A stretch of DNA of 64,000 bases, taken from SVFI01 sp045535935 (GTDB lineage: Bacteria > Bacillota > Clostridia > Lachnospirales > Lachnospiraceae). The notes beneath the pieces were generated by a model. The model worked only from the letters and a program-made list of their open reading frames with translations, was not told where the DNA came from and searched no databases. This document shows, in pieces, positions 53,858 through 63,028 of the stretch; within the stretch, counting starts at the first letter, position 1; each line of letters begins with the position of its first letter. Location of the stretch: NCBI GenBank assembly GCA_045535935.1, contig JAZSMO010000032.1:62001-126000 (forward strand), given 5' to 3'. The translations under genes and the position numbers were made by a program.

Positions 53858-53894
53858 AAGGACGCCGGTTGCTAATCCGCAATCTGGCGTCCTT
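53858..53894. terminator. hairpin between convergent genes, possible bidirectional terminator
   Basis: AAGGACGCC (53858-53866) pairs with GGCGTCCTT (53886-53894). A second short stem TTGC/GCAA lies inside the loop. T-tracts are weak on both sides, and the hairpin overlaps the last codons of the deacetylase gene, so termination efficiency is uncertain. Confidence 0.5.
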
Positions 53895-54645
53895 CTGCGT
53901 TCATATGATAATTGTCACGGAGAATCAGTTCTGATACAGGAACAATCTCGTAGCCCTGCTCTTTCAGTCCGGTGATCATGGCATCGAGGGCGTCGGCGGT
54001 GTAGGTGGCGCCGTTGTGGCAGAGGATGATGGAGCCGTTGCCCAGGTGCTTGTGCTCACAGACTGTTTTGACGATGGAGTCGCAGCCATAGTCTTTCCAG
54101 TCGAGAGAGTCCACGTCCCATTGAATCGGATAGTAACCGCAGGCTTCGGTTACTGATATGACATCGTTGTCATAATCACCGTAAGGCGGGCGAAACAAAA
54201 ACATTTCATAACCGGTCAGTTCACGGACTTTGTCGTGTACTGCCATGATTTCCGCTTTGCATTCCTCCGTGGAAAGCCGGCTCATATTTTTGTGATTTTC
54301 GCTGTGGTTGCCCAGATCATGGCCTGCGGCCAGAATCGTCTTCACGTCTTCCGGATAGTTTTCCACCCATCCGCCGGTCATGAAAAAGGTGACATGTACG
54401 TCATGTTTTTTTAAGATGGCTAATATTTCAGTGGTATCCTCATTTCCCCAAGCCGCATCAAAGGAGAGGGCTACTTTCGGTTCCGACGTTTCCACACAGT
54501 AAATCGGAAGATTGCGGCCGGAGACGTTACTGCTCGTGGTGAGTGTTTGCGGCGCAATAAAGAAGAAGGCGGAAATGCCGAGTATGAGAAATGCCATCGT
54601 CCATATGACATTTTTTTGTTGTATGTATATTTCTTTTAAGCTCAT
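53872..54645 (-). CDS. polysaccharide deacetylase (CE4, PdaB-like), membrane anchored
   Basis: The ATG at 54645 is chosen because GAGG lies seven bases upstream; a TTG five codons earlier has no such site. The 257-residue product has one N-terminal membrane helix (about 12-32) and a NodB domain. SFDAAWGNEDT (Asp63) is the variant first motif of the PdaB branch. GNHSENH provides the zinc histidines 114 and 118, and RPPYGDYD and a late CHNG complete the active site. PdaB-type enzymes act in spore wall or cortex maintenance; other family members deacetylate wall glycans. No partner gene is linked to it here. Confidence 0.9.
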   Translation of the reverse strand: MSLKEIYIQQKNVIWTMAFLILGISAFFFIAPQTLTTSSNVSGRNLPIYCVETSEPKVALSFDAAWGNEDTTEILAILKKHDVHVTFFMTGGWVENYPEDVKTILAAGHDLGNHSENHKNMSRLSTEECKAEIMAVHDKVRELTGYEMFLFRPPYGDYDNDVISVTEACGYYPIQWDVDSLDWKDYGCDSIVKTVCEHKHLGNGSIILCHNGATYTADALDAMITGLKEQGYEIVPVSELILRDNYHMNAEGRQIAD

Positions 54646-54720
54646 AAAAGGACCTCGCAATATGTTTTTTAAGTGTATGAGGCGGAAAATGAAAATATGA
54701 TAGGTGCAGCGGTGATTTTC

Positions 54721-54729
54721 TGCTATAAT
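54721..54729 (+). promoter_or_regulatory. extended -10 promoter of the 54761 gene
   Basis: TGCTATAAT carries the extended TG and a perfect TATAAT (54724-54729). No good -35 is seen. It lies 31 bases before the ATG. Confidence 0.6.
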
Positions 54730-54760
54730 GGAAAGGGTTTGGGGAAAAGGAGAAATTCAA

Positions 54761-55627
54761 ATGAAAAAGATATATAAAAATGTGTTTGACCTTAACGTGG
54801 GCGCCGAACGAACGATAGTGGACGGCGCAGAGTTTGAAACCGGACAAATTTCGGGGGATTTGGCGACACGCTATGACAAATTCAGAGAGCAGGTTCGGAG
54901 TGTGGAGCAAAAAGGCTCGGTTCCGTGCCTGATTTCGATCGTTAAGTTTTTACTGAATCTTGTTTGGATTTGTATTATTGGCGGAATGATTCAAGCTTGC
55001 GGAAAGGGGACGTCATGGAAGGAAATGTATGAAAATGTCCCGGCATTTTTCTATGTCGGCGGTGGTGCCTTTTTGCTGTGGCTTTTGATTTTTATTGTGG
55101 AAAAACTGAAAATGAAACATGCTATCGATACGTCGGACATTGAAGGCATGATGCATCAGGCAGATGTGCTTGAGGCACAGCTTCGCATGGAGATTGGTAT
55201 TCCGGAGGATGCAGTGCTTGTCGATGTGATTCACCAGTGTTATGAGATGAAAAAAGGAAAGAAAAAGATTGTGCACGCCATGGCATATCCGTTCATGAAT
55301 CCGGAGGTATATGTGTATCGGAAAGAGGATATGCTGTGTTTCTGCGACCGGACGAATGAATATTCAGTCCCGGTGGATCGCATTTTGGGTGTTGAGCTTT
55401 TTAAAAAGCCGGTGCAGGTTTCCGGTTGGAACAAAAATGAGCCGATGGATGATCAAAAATATAAAGAATTCAAGCCGTATCAGACCGATGCGGGGTATTT
55501 TGTAAAACAGCACTACGTAATTTATGTGCAGGGAGCTGCGGAGGAAATGGTAATCCGCATTCCGAACTATGATTTTGCCGCGGTTGAGACGTGTTTCGGC
55601 GAAAAAATTCAGGAGAGATGTAATTAG
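54761..55627 (+). CDS. conserved hypothetical membrane protein
   Basis: The start is the ATG at 54761 behind AAAAGGAG; the frame is open from 54728. The 288-residue protein has a soluble N-terminal segment (about 1-55), two membrane helices (about 57-78 and 95-118) and a soluble C-terminal region of about 165 residues. The latter holds an acidic helix and several beta strands. No motif was recognised. It stands before azlCD with a one-base gap, so it is transcribed with them. Confidence 0.65.
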   Translation: MKKIYKNVFDLNVGAERTIVDGAEFETGQISGDLATRYDKFREQVRSVEQKGSVPCLISIVKFLLNLVWICIIGGMIQACGKGTSWKEMYENVPAFFYVGGGAFLLWLLIFIVEKLKMKHAIDTSDIEGMMHQADVLEAQLRMEIGIPEDAVLVDVIHQCYEMKKGKKKIVHAMAYPFMNPEVYVYRKEDMLCFCDRTNEYSVPVDRILGVELFKKPVQVSGWNKNEPMDDQKYKEFKPYQTDAGYFVKQHYVIYVQGAAEEMVIRIPNYDFAAVETCFGEKIQERCN

Positions 55628-55628
55628 A

Positions 55629-56318
55629 ATGAAGAAAAAAGCATTAAAAGCAGCATTTCCATATACGATTCCGATTTTGACCGGATTTTTGTTCCTTGGG
55701 ATTTCCTATGGGATTTATATGCGCGCTCTGGGATTCTCGGCTATATATCCCATTGCAATGAGTACATTGATCTTTGCCGGTTCCATGGAATTTGTGACGG
55801 CGACGATGCTCCTTAGCGGGTTTAATCCGGTCGGGGCAGCACTTCTTACACTCATGGTAAATGCACGCCACATTTTTTACGGCATTACCATGGTATCCAA
55901 ATATAAAAATGTGGGAAAAAAGAAATGGTACCTGATTTTCGGTATGTGCGACGAATCCTTTTCCATCAACTGTTCAGTGGAGGTTCCGGAAGGGGTGGAC
56001 AAAGGGTGGTTTTACTTTTGGGTAACGGTTTTAAACCAGTCTTATTGGGTGCTCGGTGCCACGTGCGGGGCGTTGCTCGGTTCACTGATCAAGGTGGATT
56101 CGCAGGGGCTGGAGTTTGTTATGACAGCGCTGTTTGTCGTGATTTTCCTGGACAGCTGGCTGAAGGAAAAGAAACATTTCTCTTCCCTGCTGGGGCTTGG
56201 CGTGTCGGTGTTGTGTCTTGTGCTGTTCGGCGCGGAAAAGTTCCTTGTGCCGACCATGTGCGTGATTTTTCTTGTGCTTTCACTGGCAAAACCTCTTTTG
56301 GAAAAGGAGGTGGCGTAA
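55629..56318 (+). CDS. azlC: AzlC-family branched-chain amino acid exporter, large subunit
   Basis: The ATG at 55629 starts one base behind the preceding stop; AGGAGAG lies upstream inside the previous gene. The 229-residue protein has about six membrane segments. PILTGFLFLGISYGIY, FAGSMEFVTATML and NARHIFYGITM are the conserved AzlC blocks. With AzlD, whose gene follows directly, it forms an export permease for branched-chain amino acids or their analogues. Confidence 0.93.
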   Translation: MKKKALKAAFPYTIPILTGFLFLGISYGIYMRALGFSAIYPIAMSTLIFAGSMEFVTATMLLSGFNPVGAALLTLMVNARHIFYGITMVSKYKNVGKKKWYLIFGMCDESFSINCSVEVPEGVDKGWFYFWVTVLNQSYWVLGATCGALLGSLIKVDSQGLEFVMTALFVVIFLDSWLKEKKHFSSLLGLGVSVLCLVLFGAEKFLVPTMCVIFLVLSLAKPLLEKEVA

Positions 56319-56645
56319 ATGACACTTCTTCAGCAGATTATCACGATAGCCATTGTCATTGCCGTGACAGTTTTCACGCGGGCCATTGCATTCTGGCTGT
56401 TTCCGGAAGGGAAAAAGACACCGGCGTTTATTCAGTATCTGGGCAAAGCACTTCCGTCGGCGGTGTTCGGAATGCTGGTTATTTATTGCCTCAAGGACTG
56501 CAGTCTTTTGACGGGGACGCATGCGTTGCCGGAACTTTTGTCCATTGCGCTGATTACACTTATTCATGTTTGGAAGAAAAATATGTTCCTGTCCATTGCG
56601 TCGGGGACGGTTTGCTATATACTTTTGACAAGCTTTGTGTTCTAG
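56319..56645 (+). CDS. azlD: AzlD-family permease, small subunit
   Basis: The 108-residue product has four hydrophobic segments, with the typical TRAIAFWLFPEGKKTP and LGKALPSAVFGMLVIY stretch. The ATG adjoins the azlC stop without spacing, behind GGAGG (inside azlC). It is the expected partner of AzlC. Confidence 0.92.
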   Translation: MTLLQQIITIAIVIAVTVFTRAIAFWLFPEGKKTPAFIQYLGKALPSAVFGMLVIYCLKDCSLLTGTHALPELLSIALITLIHVWKKNMFLSIASGTVCYILLTSFVF

Positions 56646-56654
56646 GAGGAAACT

Positions 56655-57275
56655 ATGGGAATCTGTTACATCGTAGCTGCCATGAAAACAGAATACAGAA
56701 TTGATAAAAAGCCGGAGGATCTTGTGATTGCAGCGGATGGTGGTTATGCGCAGCAGTTCGGTTGCAGACCGGATATGGTTATCGGCGACTTTGATTCCCT
56801 GGGCTATATCCCGGAGGAGGAAAATGTGCAGGTCTATCCGAAACAGAAGGATGATACGGATATGATGCTTGCGGTCAAAATAGGGATGGCGAACGGGTAC
56901 AGAGAGTTTGTGCTGCTTGGCGGTATCGGCGGACGTTTGGATCATACGATAGCGAATGTGCAAACACTTGCATATCTCCATGCACAGGGCGCAGGCGGTG
57001 TGCTTAAGGGTGAGAAAACTGATATTTATTTCGTGGGTTCAAACGGCGGCAAAGCGGGCGTAATCAAATTTCCGGAGCAGACGGAAGGGATTTTCTCTGT
57101 CTTTTCTTATGGAGCAAAAGCAGAGCAGGTTACAATCTGCGGAGCGGAGTATGAGTTGCAGCAGGCAACGTTGAGGGATTGTTTTCCGCTTGGTGTAAGC
57201 AATTCTTTTTCCGGAAAAGAAGTGATTGTTTCTGTCGGAAACGGACGCCTTCTCGTTGTGCACGAAAAGGCGTGA
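56655..57275 (+). CDS. thiN: thiamine pyrophosphokinase
   Basis: The 206-residue enzyme transfers pyrophosphate from ATP to thiamine to give thiamine diphosphate. AADGGYAQQ, the MVIGDFDS metal/nucleotide motif and KQKDDTDMMLA are the conserved active-site blocks. LLGGIGGRLDHTIAN follows, and the C-terminal half is the beta-rich thiamine-binding domain. Length is normal. No TPP riboswitch is visible upstream. It follows azlD after nine bases and shares AGGAGG with the operon. Confidence 0.93.
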   Translation: MGICYIVAAMKTEYRIDKKPEDLVIAADGGYAQQFGCRPDMVIGDFDSLGYIPEEENVQVYPKQKDDTDMMLAVKIGMANGYREFVLLGGIGGRLDHTIANVQTLAYLHAQGAGGVLKGEKTDIYFVGSNGGKAGVIKFPEQTEGIFSVFSYGAKAEQVTICGAEYELQQATLRDCFPLGVSNSFSGKEVIVSVGNGRLLVVHEKA

Positions 57276-57300
57276 CAAACGGAAATATATGTGTTACAAT
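57272..57300 (+). promoter_or_regulatory. predicted promoter of the 57400 gene
   Basis: GTGACA (57272-57277), a 17-base spacer and TACAAT (57295-57300) start at the thiN stop codon. Both boxes match five of six consensus bases. The leader would be about 90 bases. Confidence 0.65.
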
Positions 57301-57399
57301 TCAATTCATCTAAATTTCATTTCTCCGGCAGTTGCCGGAACTGTGCGATATTCATCGCAAATTTCACAATTTGAATCAAATGAAACAGAAAGGAGCAGT

Positions 57400-57945
57400 A
57401 TGAGTAAGAAAACAACAGAAAAGGCCGTGGTATGTTTTTGTGCGATTGCAATGTGCTTTGTGCTTTTGTTTTGCCATGAGAACCGGATAGATGCGGCGGT
57501 CGTGGTAGAGGAGGAAGCAATCATAAGCAAGGAGGCGGATGAAAACATGACAGAGCAGAACGTGCAGAGTGTGCAGGCTCCGGCAGAGCAGAACGTGCAG
57601 AGTGCGCAGGTTCCGGCAGAGCAGAAAAGGCAGGATGTGCAGGCCCCGTTAGAGCAGACGTCGCCGGTTCCGGCAGAGCAGACGCCGCACGTAGAAACAG
57701 AAAAGAAAACGACGTCCAATGTGTTTCGTATACCGACGCGCAAGCAGGTGGAACAAAAGAAGACGGAAATGCATTCCGATAAGATGACCGGAAAAACGCA
57801 GGAAAAAGAGCAAGAAGAGATGCCGCAAGAGCAGACAGAGTTTGTAAAAACTGCGACCGGTCGGACCGGGTGGTTTCTTGCGGTGGGAGGTATTCTTTTA
57901 TTGTGCGGCTTTGCAAGGATTATTTGGAGATTGAAAAGAAGGTAA
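57400..57945 (+). CDS. small surface protein with Gln/Pro-rich repeats and C-terminal membrane anchor
   Basis: The ATG at 57400 follows AAAGGAGC; the open frame from 57226 overlaps thiN and is rejected. The 181-residue product has a signal-like helix (about 8-28) and a repeat region of 11-residue units such as TEQNVQSVQAP. A charged stretch, a C-terminal helix (about 152-172) and a KRR tail follow. This is the layout of a sortase substrate, but no LPXTG-like motif was found before the helix. The function is unknown. It may be a stalk or spacer protein. Confidence 0.65.
   Translation: MSKKTTEKAVVCFCAIAMCFVLLFCHENRIDAAVVVEEEAIISKEADENMTEQNVQSVQAPAEQNVQSAQVPAEQKRQDVQAPLEQTSPVPAEQTPHVETEKKTTSNVFRIPTRKQVEQKKTEMHSDKMTGKTQEKEQEEMPQEQTEFVKTATGRTGWFLAVGGILLLCGFARIIWRLKRR
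57550..57681 (+). repeat. 33-bp tandem repeat inside the small surface protein gene
   Basis: Two near-identical 33-bp units (57550-57582, 57583-57615) are followed by a diverged third (57616-57648), a 24-bp shortened unit (57649-57672) and a partial copy. Units keep the reading frame, so copy number could vary without frameshift. Confidence 0.75.
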
Positions 57946-57979
57946 ATGCCTATTCTATATGGAAAACTTCATTTTCATA

Positions 57980-57988
57980 TGCTATAAT
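57980..57988 (+). promoter_or_regulatory. extended -10 promoter of the 58028 gene
   Basis: TGCTATAAT contains a perfect TATAAT (57983-57988) and the TG extension. No clear -35 is present. The same extended -10 occurs at 54721-54729. Confidence 0.6.
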
Positions 57989-58027
57989 GCAAGGTGGTTT
58001 AGATTTTGAAAAGAAAGGGAATCCGCA

Positions 58028-59740
58028 ATGTCAACAAAGCAGACCGGGATCTACAATTATATATGGATACTGCTCCTTGTGCTTTCCGTGGTAGCAGCGG
58101 TTGTCAAAATCTTTGTCGGATTTGACATTGACGAGGGGTATGCGGTGTCGATGCCGTACCGCCTTCTGCAGGGTGACCGCATGTTTCTTGATATGTGGGA
58201 GGTGCACCAGACCTCCTCCTTTTTGCCGGTGATGTTCCTGTGGGTGTTTGATAAAATAACAGGTGCAACGAATGGTGCGGTTTTGTTTCTGCGCGTGGTT
58301 GCTTCGCTGATTCATGCAGGTGTGACGGTTGCAGTTTATAAAAGCCTGAGAGAAAAAGCGGATACAAACTGGGCGGTGCTGCTTGCACTTCTCTATTTCA
58401 ACCTTTTGCCGAAATGGCTGATCAGTCTCGACTTTTCCATGCAACAGGTTTGGGGCATGACCATTGTGCTTCTTTTGCTGGAGAGGGAAGTGAAGACCGG
58501 AAAAAACAGATATGCCTTTTGGATGGGTATTGTGCTGGCTATGACGGTTCTCGCATATCCGGGCATGGTGCTTTCGTACCCGGCGCTTGTCGTCAGTATG
58601 TGGGTGCTACACAAAGGAGAAGTTAAAACTAAATTTAACAAGGTGCTGATTATGACATTGGGCTGTGCTGTGATGGCAGCGCTGTTCTTCGTTTTTGTTT
58701 TGTCGGCCATGGGAGTGACCGAATTTATAGAAAGTATCCCGATGGTGTTCATGGACGGAACGCATCAGTTTACGATGGAAACGAAATTGATGCTGTACGT
58801 ATCACAGTGGCTGAATGTTTTTAAACAGCTGTTGATATTGTCTTTGCCGAGTGTAATAATAACAGTTGTTCTTTATTTTGCGTTAAAACGGAAATACAAA
58901 GCCTCGCTTTTGTTCCTGCCGGTGTTCCTTTTCGTCACCTCTGTTCTGGTGGTTTTTGCCAATGCGGTCGGTATTGCCATGGGACCGTTCCATTTTCAGG
59001 TGCGTTACCTTATGTTTTTCTTTTTTGCACTTGCGTGGAACATTGCCGGCCTGCGAAAGGAAAAGCAGGAGGACATGCGGTATCTGTTCTGGGGACCGGT
59101 GTTCCAGATGCTGGTTGCCTTTGCGGCCATATTGATCTTTTCCAATGTGGGACCGGATTCCAGCAGTTCTTATCTGGGACTCGGGTTGATCGCCGGCGGA
59201 TGGTTGCTTTATAAAAAAACAAGTGTTATCAGTAAAAATTGGGAGCGGGCAGCATATGCGGTGCTGGCGTTGTTTGTTCTCAGTCTTGTATTCTGCAAAG
59301 GATATTATGTGCGTATTACCGAGTACGGTCCGTCCAATATATTGGAAGAGCGCATGCAGATTAAGGAAGGCCCTCTTGCGGGAATTTTTGTGACGGAAGA
59401 GGATTACAACCGGATTACGGATGATTACGAAACGATACACCGGGCTACGGAAGGAAAAGAGCAGCTGCTCTATCTTGGCACGGAAGGAATATCCAACCTG
59501 TATGCACAGTGTGCGTTTGTTTCGCCGTCAACGATTTCCACGCCGGCGTTTAATGAGCAGTGGGTGACGTATTTTGAAATGTATCCGGAGAAAGAACCGG
59601 ATGTGATTGCCCTTGCGAAGAATACCATTGATAACCGGGAGAAATTCTTTGCCGAAAACCCGCTTGGCATATGGATTGCGCAGCGGTATGATGTGGAGAG
59701 TATGGAAGAGACACAGTCTCTTTGTATCATAAAAAAATGA
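58028..59740 (+). CDS. polytopic GT-C-like membrane protein, paralogue of 6954-8669
   Basis: The 570-residue protein shows FDIDEGYAVSM, then GDRM...DMWE.HQ, about ten membrane segments and a soluble C-terminus with STISTPAF. These motifs occur in the same order in the 6954 protein, so the two are paralogues with different local contexts. The DIDE motif in the first outside loop is a candidate catalytic site for a GT-C glycosyltransferase using a polyprenyl-phosphate sugar. AAAGGGA lies before the ATG, and an extended -10 promoter is 39 bases upstream. hisC follows after 22 bases. Confidence 0.7.
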   Translation: MSTKQTGIYNYIWILLLVLSVVAAVVKIFVGFDIDEGYAVSMPYRLLQGDRMFLDMWEVHQTSSFLPVMFLWVFDKITGATNGAVLFLRVVASLIHAGVTVAVYKSLREKADTNWAVLLALLYFNLLPKWLISLDFSMQQVWGMTIVLLLLEREVKTGKNRYAFWMGIVLAMTVLAYPGMVLSYPALVVSMWVLHKGEVKTKFNKVLIMTLGCAVMAALFFVFVLSAMGVTEFIESIPMVFMDGTHQFTMETKLMLYVSQWLNVFKQLLILSLPSVIITVVLYFALKRKYKASLLFLPVFLFVTSVLVVFANAVGIAMGPFHFQVRYLMFFFFALAWNIAGLRKEKQEDMRYLFWGPVFQMLVAFAAILIFSNVGPDSSSSYLGLGLIAGGWLLYKKTSVISKNWERAAYAVLALFVLSLVFCKGYYVRITEYGPSNILEERMQIKEGPLAGIFVTEEDYNRITDDYETIHRATEGKEQLLYLGTEGISNLYAQCAFVSPSTISTPAFNEQWVTYFEMYPEKEPDVIALAKNTIDNREKFFAENPLGIWIAQRYDVESMEETQSLCIIKK

Positions 59741-59762
59741 CAGAAAGATAAGAGGAAAAATC

Positions 59763-60827
59763 ATGAGCTGGGAAAGTCATGTAAGGCGTGTTGTCCCATA
59801 TGTACCGGGAGAACAGCCGAACAAACCGAATATGATTAAACTGAACACGAACGAGTGTCCGTATCCGCCGGCAAAAGGCGTGCAGGATGCGATGAAGGAT
59901 TTGAAGCTTGCGGATTTTCGGTTATATCCGGACCCGGAGGCGGGAAGTCTTGTCCATGTGCTTGCGGATTATTACGGACTTTCGGATGAGCAGGTGTTTG
60001 TGGGAGTGGGCTCGGATGATGTGCTTGCGATTGCATTCCAGACCTTCTTTAATTCGGACAAACCGATTCTGTTTCCGCAGATTACGTATTCCTTCTATGA
60101 TGTGTGGGCAGATCTTTACAAGATTCCGTACGAGGCCGTTGTGCTTCAGGAAGACTGGCATATCAATCCGGAGGATTACAAGAGAGAAAACGGCGGAATT
60201 ATTTTCCCGAACCCGAATGCACCGACCGGTCTTTTGGAGAGTCTTGATGCGGTGGAGGAGATAGTAAAAGCCAATCCGGATGTGGTAGTGATTGTGGACG
60301 AGGCGTACATTGATTTCGGCGGAAAAAGCGCGCTTGCGCTCATTGACCGCTATGAAAATCTTCTTGTGGTACAGACTTTTTCCAAGTCCAGGGCCATGGC
60401 CGGAATGCGTATCGGTTTTGCCATGGGAAACAAGAAACTGATCAAATATTTGAACGATGTGAAATTTTCTACCAACTCTTATACGATGAATCGTCCGTCC
60501 CTTGTCATGGGTGTGGAGTCGGTGAAAGACGATGCGTATTTCAAAGAGACGACAGCCAAAATTATTGCGACCCGTGAACGTGTAAAGAGTGAGCTTTCTG
60601 CGCTGGGATTTGAGTTCCCGGACTCTATGAGCAACTTTATTTTTGCGAAACACCCGGAGATTTCCGGTGCCGAACTTTACGAAGCACTTCGCGAGAAAAA
60701 CATTTTTGTGCGCCATTTTAATAATCCGCTCATCGCAGAATATAATAGAATTACCATCGGAACGGATGAGGAAATGGATGTTTTTCTTGCCTGTGTGAAA
60801 GAATATATGAAAGAAAAAGGAGTTTAA
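59763..60827 (+). CDS. hisC: histidinol-phosphate aminotransferase
   Basis: The 354-residue fold-type I aminotransferase carries KLNTNECPYPP at the substrate-binding N-terminus and NPNAPTG at 150-156. DEAYIDF contains Asp179 and Tyr182 contacts with PLP, and the PLP lysine is Lys208 in TFSKSRAMAGMR. It converts imidazole acetol phosphate to histidinol phosphate. Relatives act on aromatic amino acids, so specificity is not certain. No other his genes are in the window. The next gene begins after three bases. Confidence 0.9.
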   Translation: MSWESHVRRVVPYVPGEQPNKPNMIKLNTNECPYPPAKGVQDAMKDLKLADFRLYPDPEAGSLVHVLADYYGLSDEQVFVGVGSDDVLAIAFQTFFNSDKPILFPQITYSFYDVWADLYKIPYEAVVLQEDWHINPEDYKRENGGIIFPNPNAPTGLLESLDAVEEIVKANPDVVVIVDEAYIDFGGKSALALIDRYENLLVVQTFSKSRAMAGMRIGFAMGNKKLIKYLNDVKFSTNSYTMNRPSLVMGVESVKDDAYFKETTAKIIATRERVKSELSALGFEFPDSMSNFIFAKHPEISGAELYEALREKNIFVRHFNNPLIAEYNRITIGTDEEMDVFLACVKEYMKEKGV

Positions 60828-60830
60828 GTC

Positions 60831-61319
60831 ATGTCTGTTTTTACAAAATATCTCTATGTTTTTTTTGTTTCAATGGTACCGCTGATTGAATTGCGTGGTG
60901 CAATTCCGATTTCACAGTTGCCGGGAATAGAACTTCCGCTGCTTCCGTCTTATATTGTGGCAGTAATCGGAAATATGCTTCCGGTGCCGATTATTTATCT
61001 GTTTGCCCGCAAAGTGTTGGAATGGGGTGCAGACAAACCGGTCATCGGGAAATTCTTTACATTCTGCCTGGAAAAAGGAAAGAAAGGCGGAGAAAAACTG
61101 CAGGAAAAGGCAGGAAGAGGGCTGTTTTGGGCACTTATGCTCTTTGTCGGTATTCCGCTTCCGGGAACAGGCGCATGGACCGGTACGCTGGCGGCAAGTA
61201 TTCTTGATATGGATTTCAAGTCAACGGTAGCATCGGTTATGCTCGGTGTTCTTTTGGCAGGTATCATCATGGGCGCAGCCAGTGCAGGATTGTTCGGTGC
61301 GCTGGGAGCGATTTTCTAG
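60831..61319 (+). CDS. small multidrug-export-like membrane protein (COG2426)
   Basis: The 162-residue product has four or five hydrophobic segments, with VPLIELRGAIPI near the start and VGIPLPGTGAWTGTLAA in the middle. These are the conserved blocks of the Sm_multidrug_ex (PF06695) family. Despite the name, the transported substrate is not established. It is tightly spaced between hisC and the methyltransferase gene. Confidence 0.88.
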   Translation: MSVFTKYLYVFFVSMVPLIELRGAIPISQLPGIELPLLPSYIVAVIGNMLPVPIIYLFARKVLEWGADKPVIGKFFTFCLEKGKKGGEKLQEKAGRGLFWALMLFVGIPLPGTGAWTGTLAASILDMDFKSTVASVMLGVLLAGIIMGAASAGLFGALGAIF

Positions 61320-61328
61320 GAGATAGAA

Positions 61329-62090
61329 ATGGCAGAAGATTACGTAAGCTACGAAAGCTTTGCCCGGGTCTATGACGAACTCATGGACAATGTTCCTTAT
61401 GAACAGTGGGCGGAGTTTTATATAAAAAAATTAAAAGAAAACGGAATTGATACGGGAATTGTATGTGATTTGGGCTGTGGCACCGGAAATATGACGGTGC
61501 GCCTTGCACAGGCCGGTTACGATATGATCGGAGTGGATAATTCCGAGGAGATGCTTTCCGCTGCGCGGGAAAAAATGCCACAGGATGCGGAGATATTGTA
61601 TCTCCTTCAGGATATGCGGGAGTTTGAACTTTATGGGACGGTTCGGGCTTGTGTCAGTTGCTGCGACTGCGTCAATTATATTTTGGACGAAGCGGAGCTG
61701 ACGGAGGTATTCCGGCTGGTGAACAATTATCTGGACCCGAAAGGTCTTTTTGTCTTTGATTTCAATACGGATTACAAGTACAGGGAGATCATCGGTGATA
61801 CAGTGATTGCAGAAAACAGGGATGACTGCAGCTTTATCTGGGAAAACTTTTACGATGAGGAGGACGGAATCAACGAATATGATCTGACCATCTTCGTGGA
61901 GGAAGAACCGGAGCTGTACCGCAAATATACGGAGACCCATCTGCAGAGAGGATATACCCTTGCACAGATGAAGGACATGCTGGAAAAGAGCGGCCTTATC
62001 TTCGAGGAGGCTGTCGATATGGATACCCGGGGACCGGTGACGGAAACCAGCCAGAGAATCTGTGTGGTGGCCCGGGAGAACGGGAAATAA
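61329..62090 (+). CDS. class I SAM-dependent methyltransferase
   Basis: The 253-residue protein has the SAM-binding motif VCDLGCGTGNMT, IGVDNSEEML as second strand and the catalytic-region strand FVFDFNTDYKY. CVSCCDCVNYI matches a conserved group of Firmicutes methyltransferases without known substrate. It is intact, unlike the methyltransferase-like part of the protein at 15600. It starts nine bases after the previous stop, behind AGGAGATAG. Confidence 0.9.
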   Translation: MAEDYVSYESFARVYDELMDNVPYEQWAEFYIKKLKENGIDTGIVCDLGCGTGNMTVRLAQAGYDMIGVDNSEEMLSAAREKMPQDAEILYLLQDMREFELYGTVRACVSCCDCVNYILDEAELTEVFRLVNNYLDPKGLFVFDFNTDYKYREIIGDTVIAENRDDCSFIWENFYDEEDGINEYDLTIFVEEEPELYRKYTETHLQRGYTLAQMKDMLEKSGLIFEEAVDMDTRGPVTETSQRICVVARENGK

Positions 62091-62135
62091 AAAACATGCG
62101 GCGGTGAGCTGCAGCGTAGAGAAGAGGAAATGATT

Positions 62136-63017
62136 ATGTCAGATTATATTGTGAGAGCGACGGCTGCAAAAGCACAGATCCGTGCCTTTGCCGTTACATC
62201 CAAACATATGGTGGAAACAGCGAGAAAGGCCCATCAGACCTCGCCGGTTGTCACGGCGGCGTTGGGTAGACTCCTTTCTGCCGGAGCTATGATGGGAAGC
62301 ATGCTCAAGTCGGAGAGTGATTTGCTGACGCTGCAGATCAATGCGAGCGGTCCGATTCAGGGGCTTACGGTGACGGCAGATGCCAAGGCAAATGTCAAGG
62401 GATATGCCATTGTTCCGGATGTTATGCTTCCGCCCAATGCACAGGGGAAATTGGATGTCGGAGGAGCGCTCGGTCTCGGAATATTGAATGTCATTAAGGA
62501 TTTGGGCCTGAAGGAGCCTTACTGCGGACAGACGGTGCTTCAGACCGGCGAGATCGCGGAGGATTTGACCTATTATTTTGCCACGTCGGAGCAGGTTCCG
62601 TCTTCGGTGGGCCTCGGGGTTCTGATGGAGAAGGACAATACCGTGAAGCAGGCGGGCGGTTTCATCGTGCAGCTTATGCCGTTTGCGGAAGAAGAAGTTA
62701 TTGCAAAGCTGGAAGAAAATCTCGCTCAGATAAGCAGCGTGACTTCCCTTTTGGACGAAGGAAAATCGCCGGAGCAGATTTTAGAGGTGCTGCTTGACGG
62801 TTTGGATATGGAGATTGTGGACAAGATGCCGACACAGTTTTATTGTAACTGTGACAAACACCGGATTGAGAAAGCAATCATTTCCATCGGGGCGAAGGAT
62901 ATTCAGGAAATGATTGACGACGGAAAAGAGATTGAAGTCAATTGTCATTTTTGTAATACAAATTACAAATTTTCCGTGGAGGAATTGAAGGACCTGATGA
63001 GGCAGTGTAAAAGATAG
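62136..63017 (+). CDS. hslO: redox-regulated chaperone Hsp33
   Basis: The ATG at 62136 is preferred, eight bases behind GAGG; the ATG at 62130 is too close to it. The 293-residue protein has the N-terminal Hsp33 fold with VTAALGRLLSAGAMMGSM. The C-terminal zinc switch is formed by the CNCDKHR pair and the CHFCNTNYKF pair. Oxidation of these cysteines releases zinc and activates the holdase. The 45-base gap before it contains no obvious promoter. Confidence 0.95.
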   Translation: MSDYIVRATAAKAQIRAFAVTSKHMVETARKAHQTSPVVTAALGRLLSAGAMMGSMLKSESDLLTLQINASGPIQGLTVTADAKANVKGYAIVPDVMLPPNAQGKLDVGGALGLGILNVIKDLGLKEPYCGQTVLQTGEIAEDLTYYFATSEQVPSSVGLGVLMEKDNTVKQAGGFIVQLMPFAEEEVIAKLEENLAQISSVTSLLDEGKSPEQILEVLLDGLDMEIVDKMPTQFYCNCDKHRIEKAIISIGAKDIQEMIDDGKEIEVNCHFCNTNYKFSVEELKDLMRQCKR

Positions 63018-63028
63018 GAGGAATCTTT

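Noticed and set aside
56640..56660. TPP riboswitch before the thiamine pyrophosphokinase gene
   Set aside because: The gap to azlD is only nine bases; there is no room for one.
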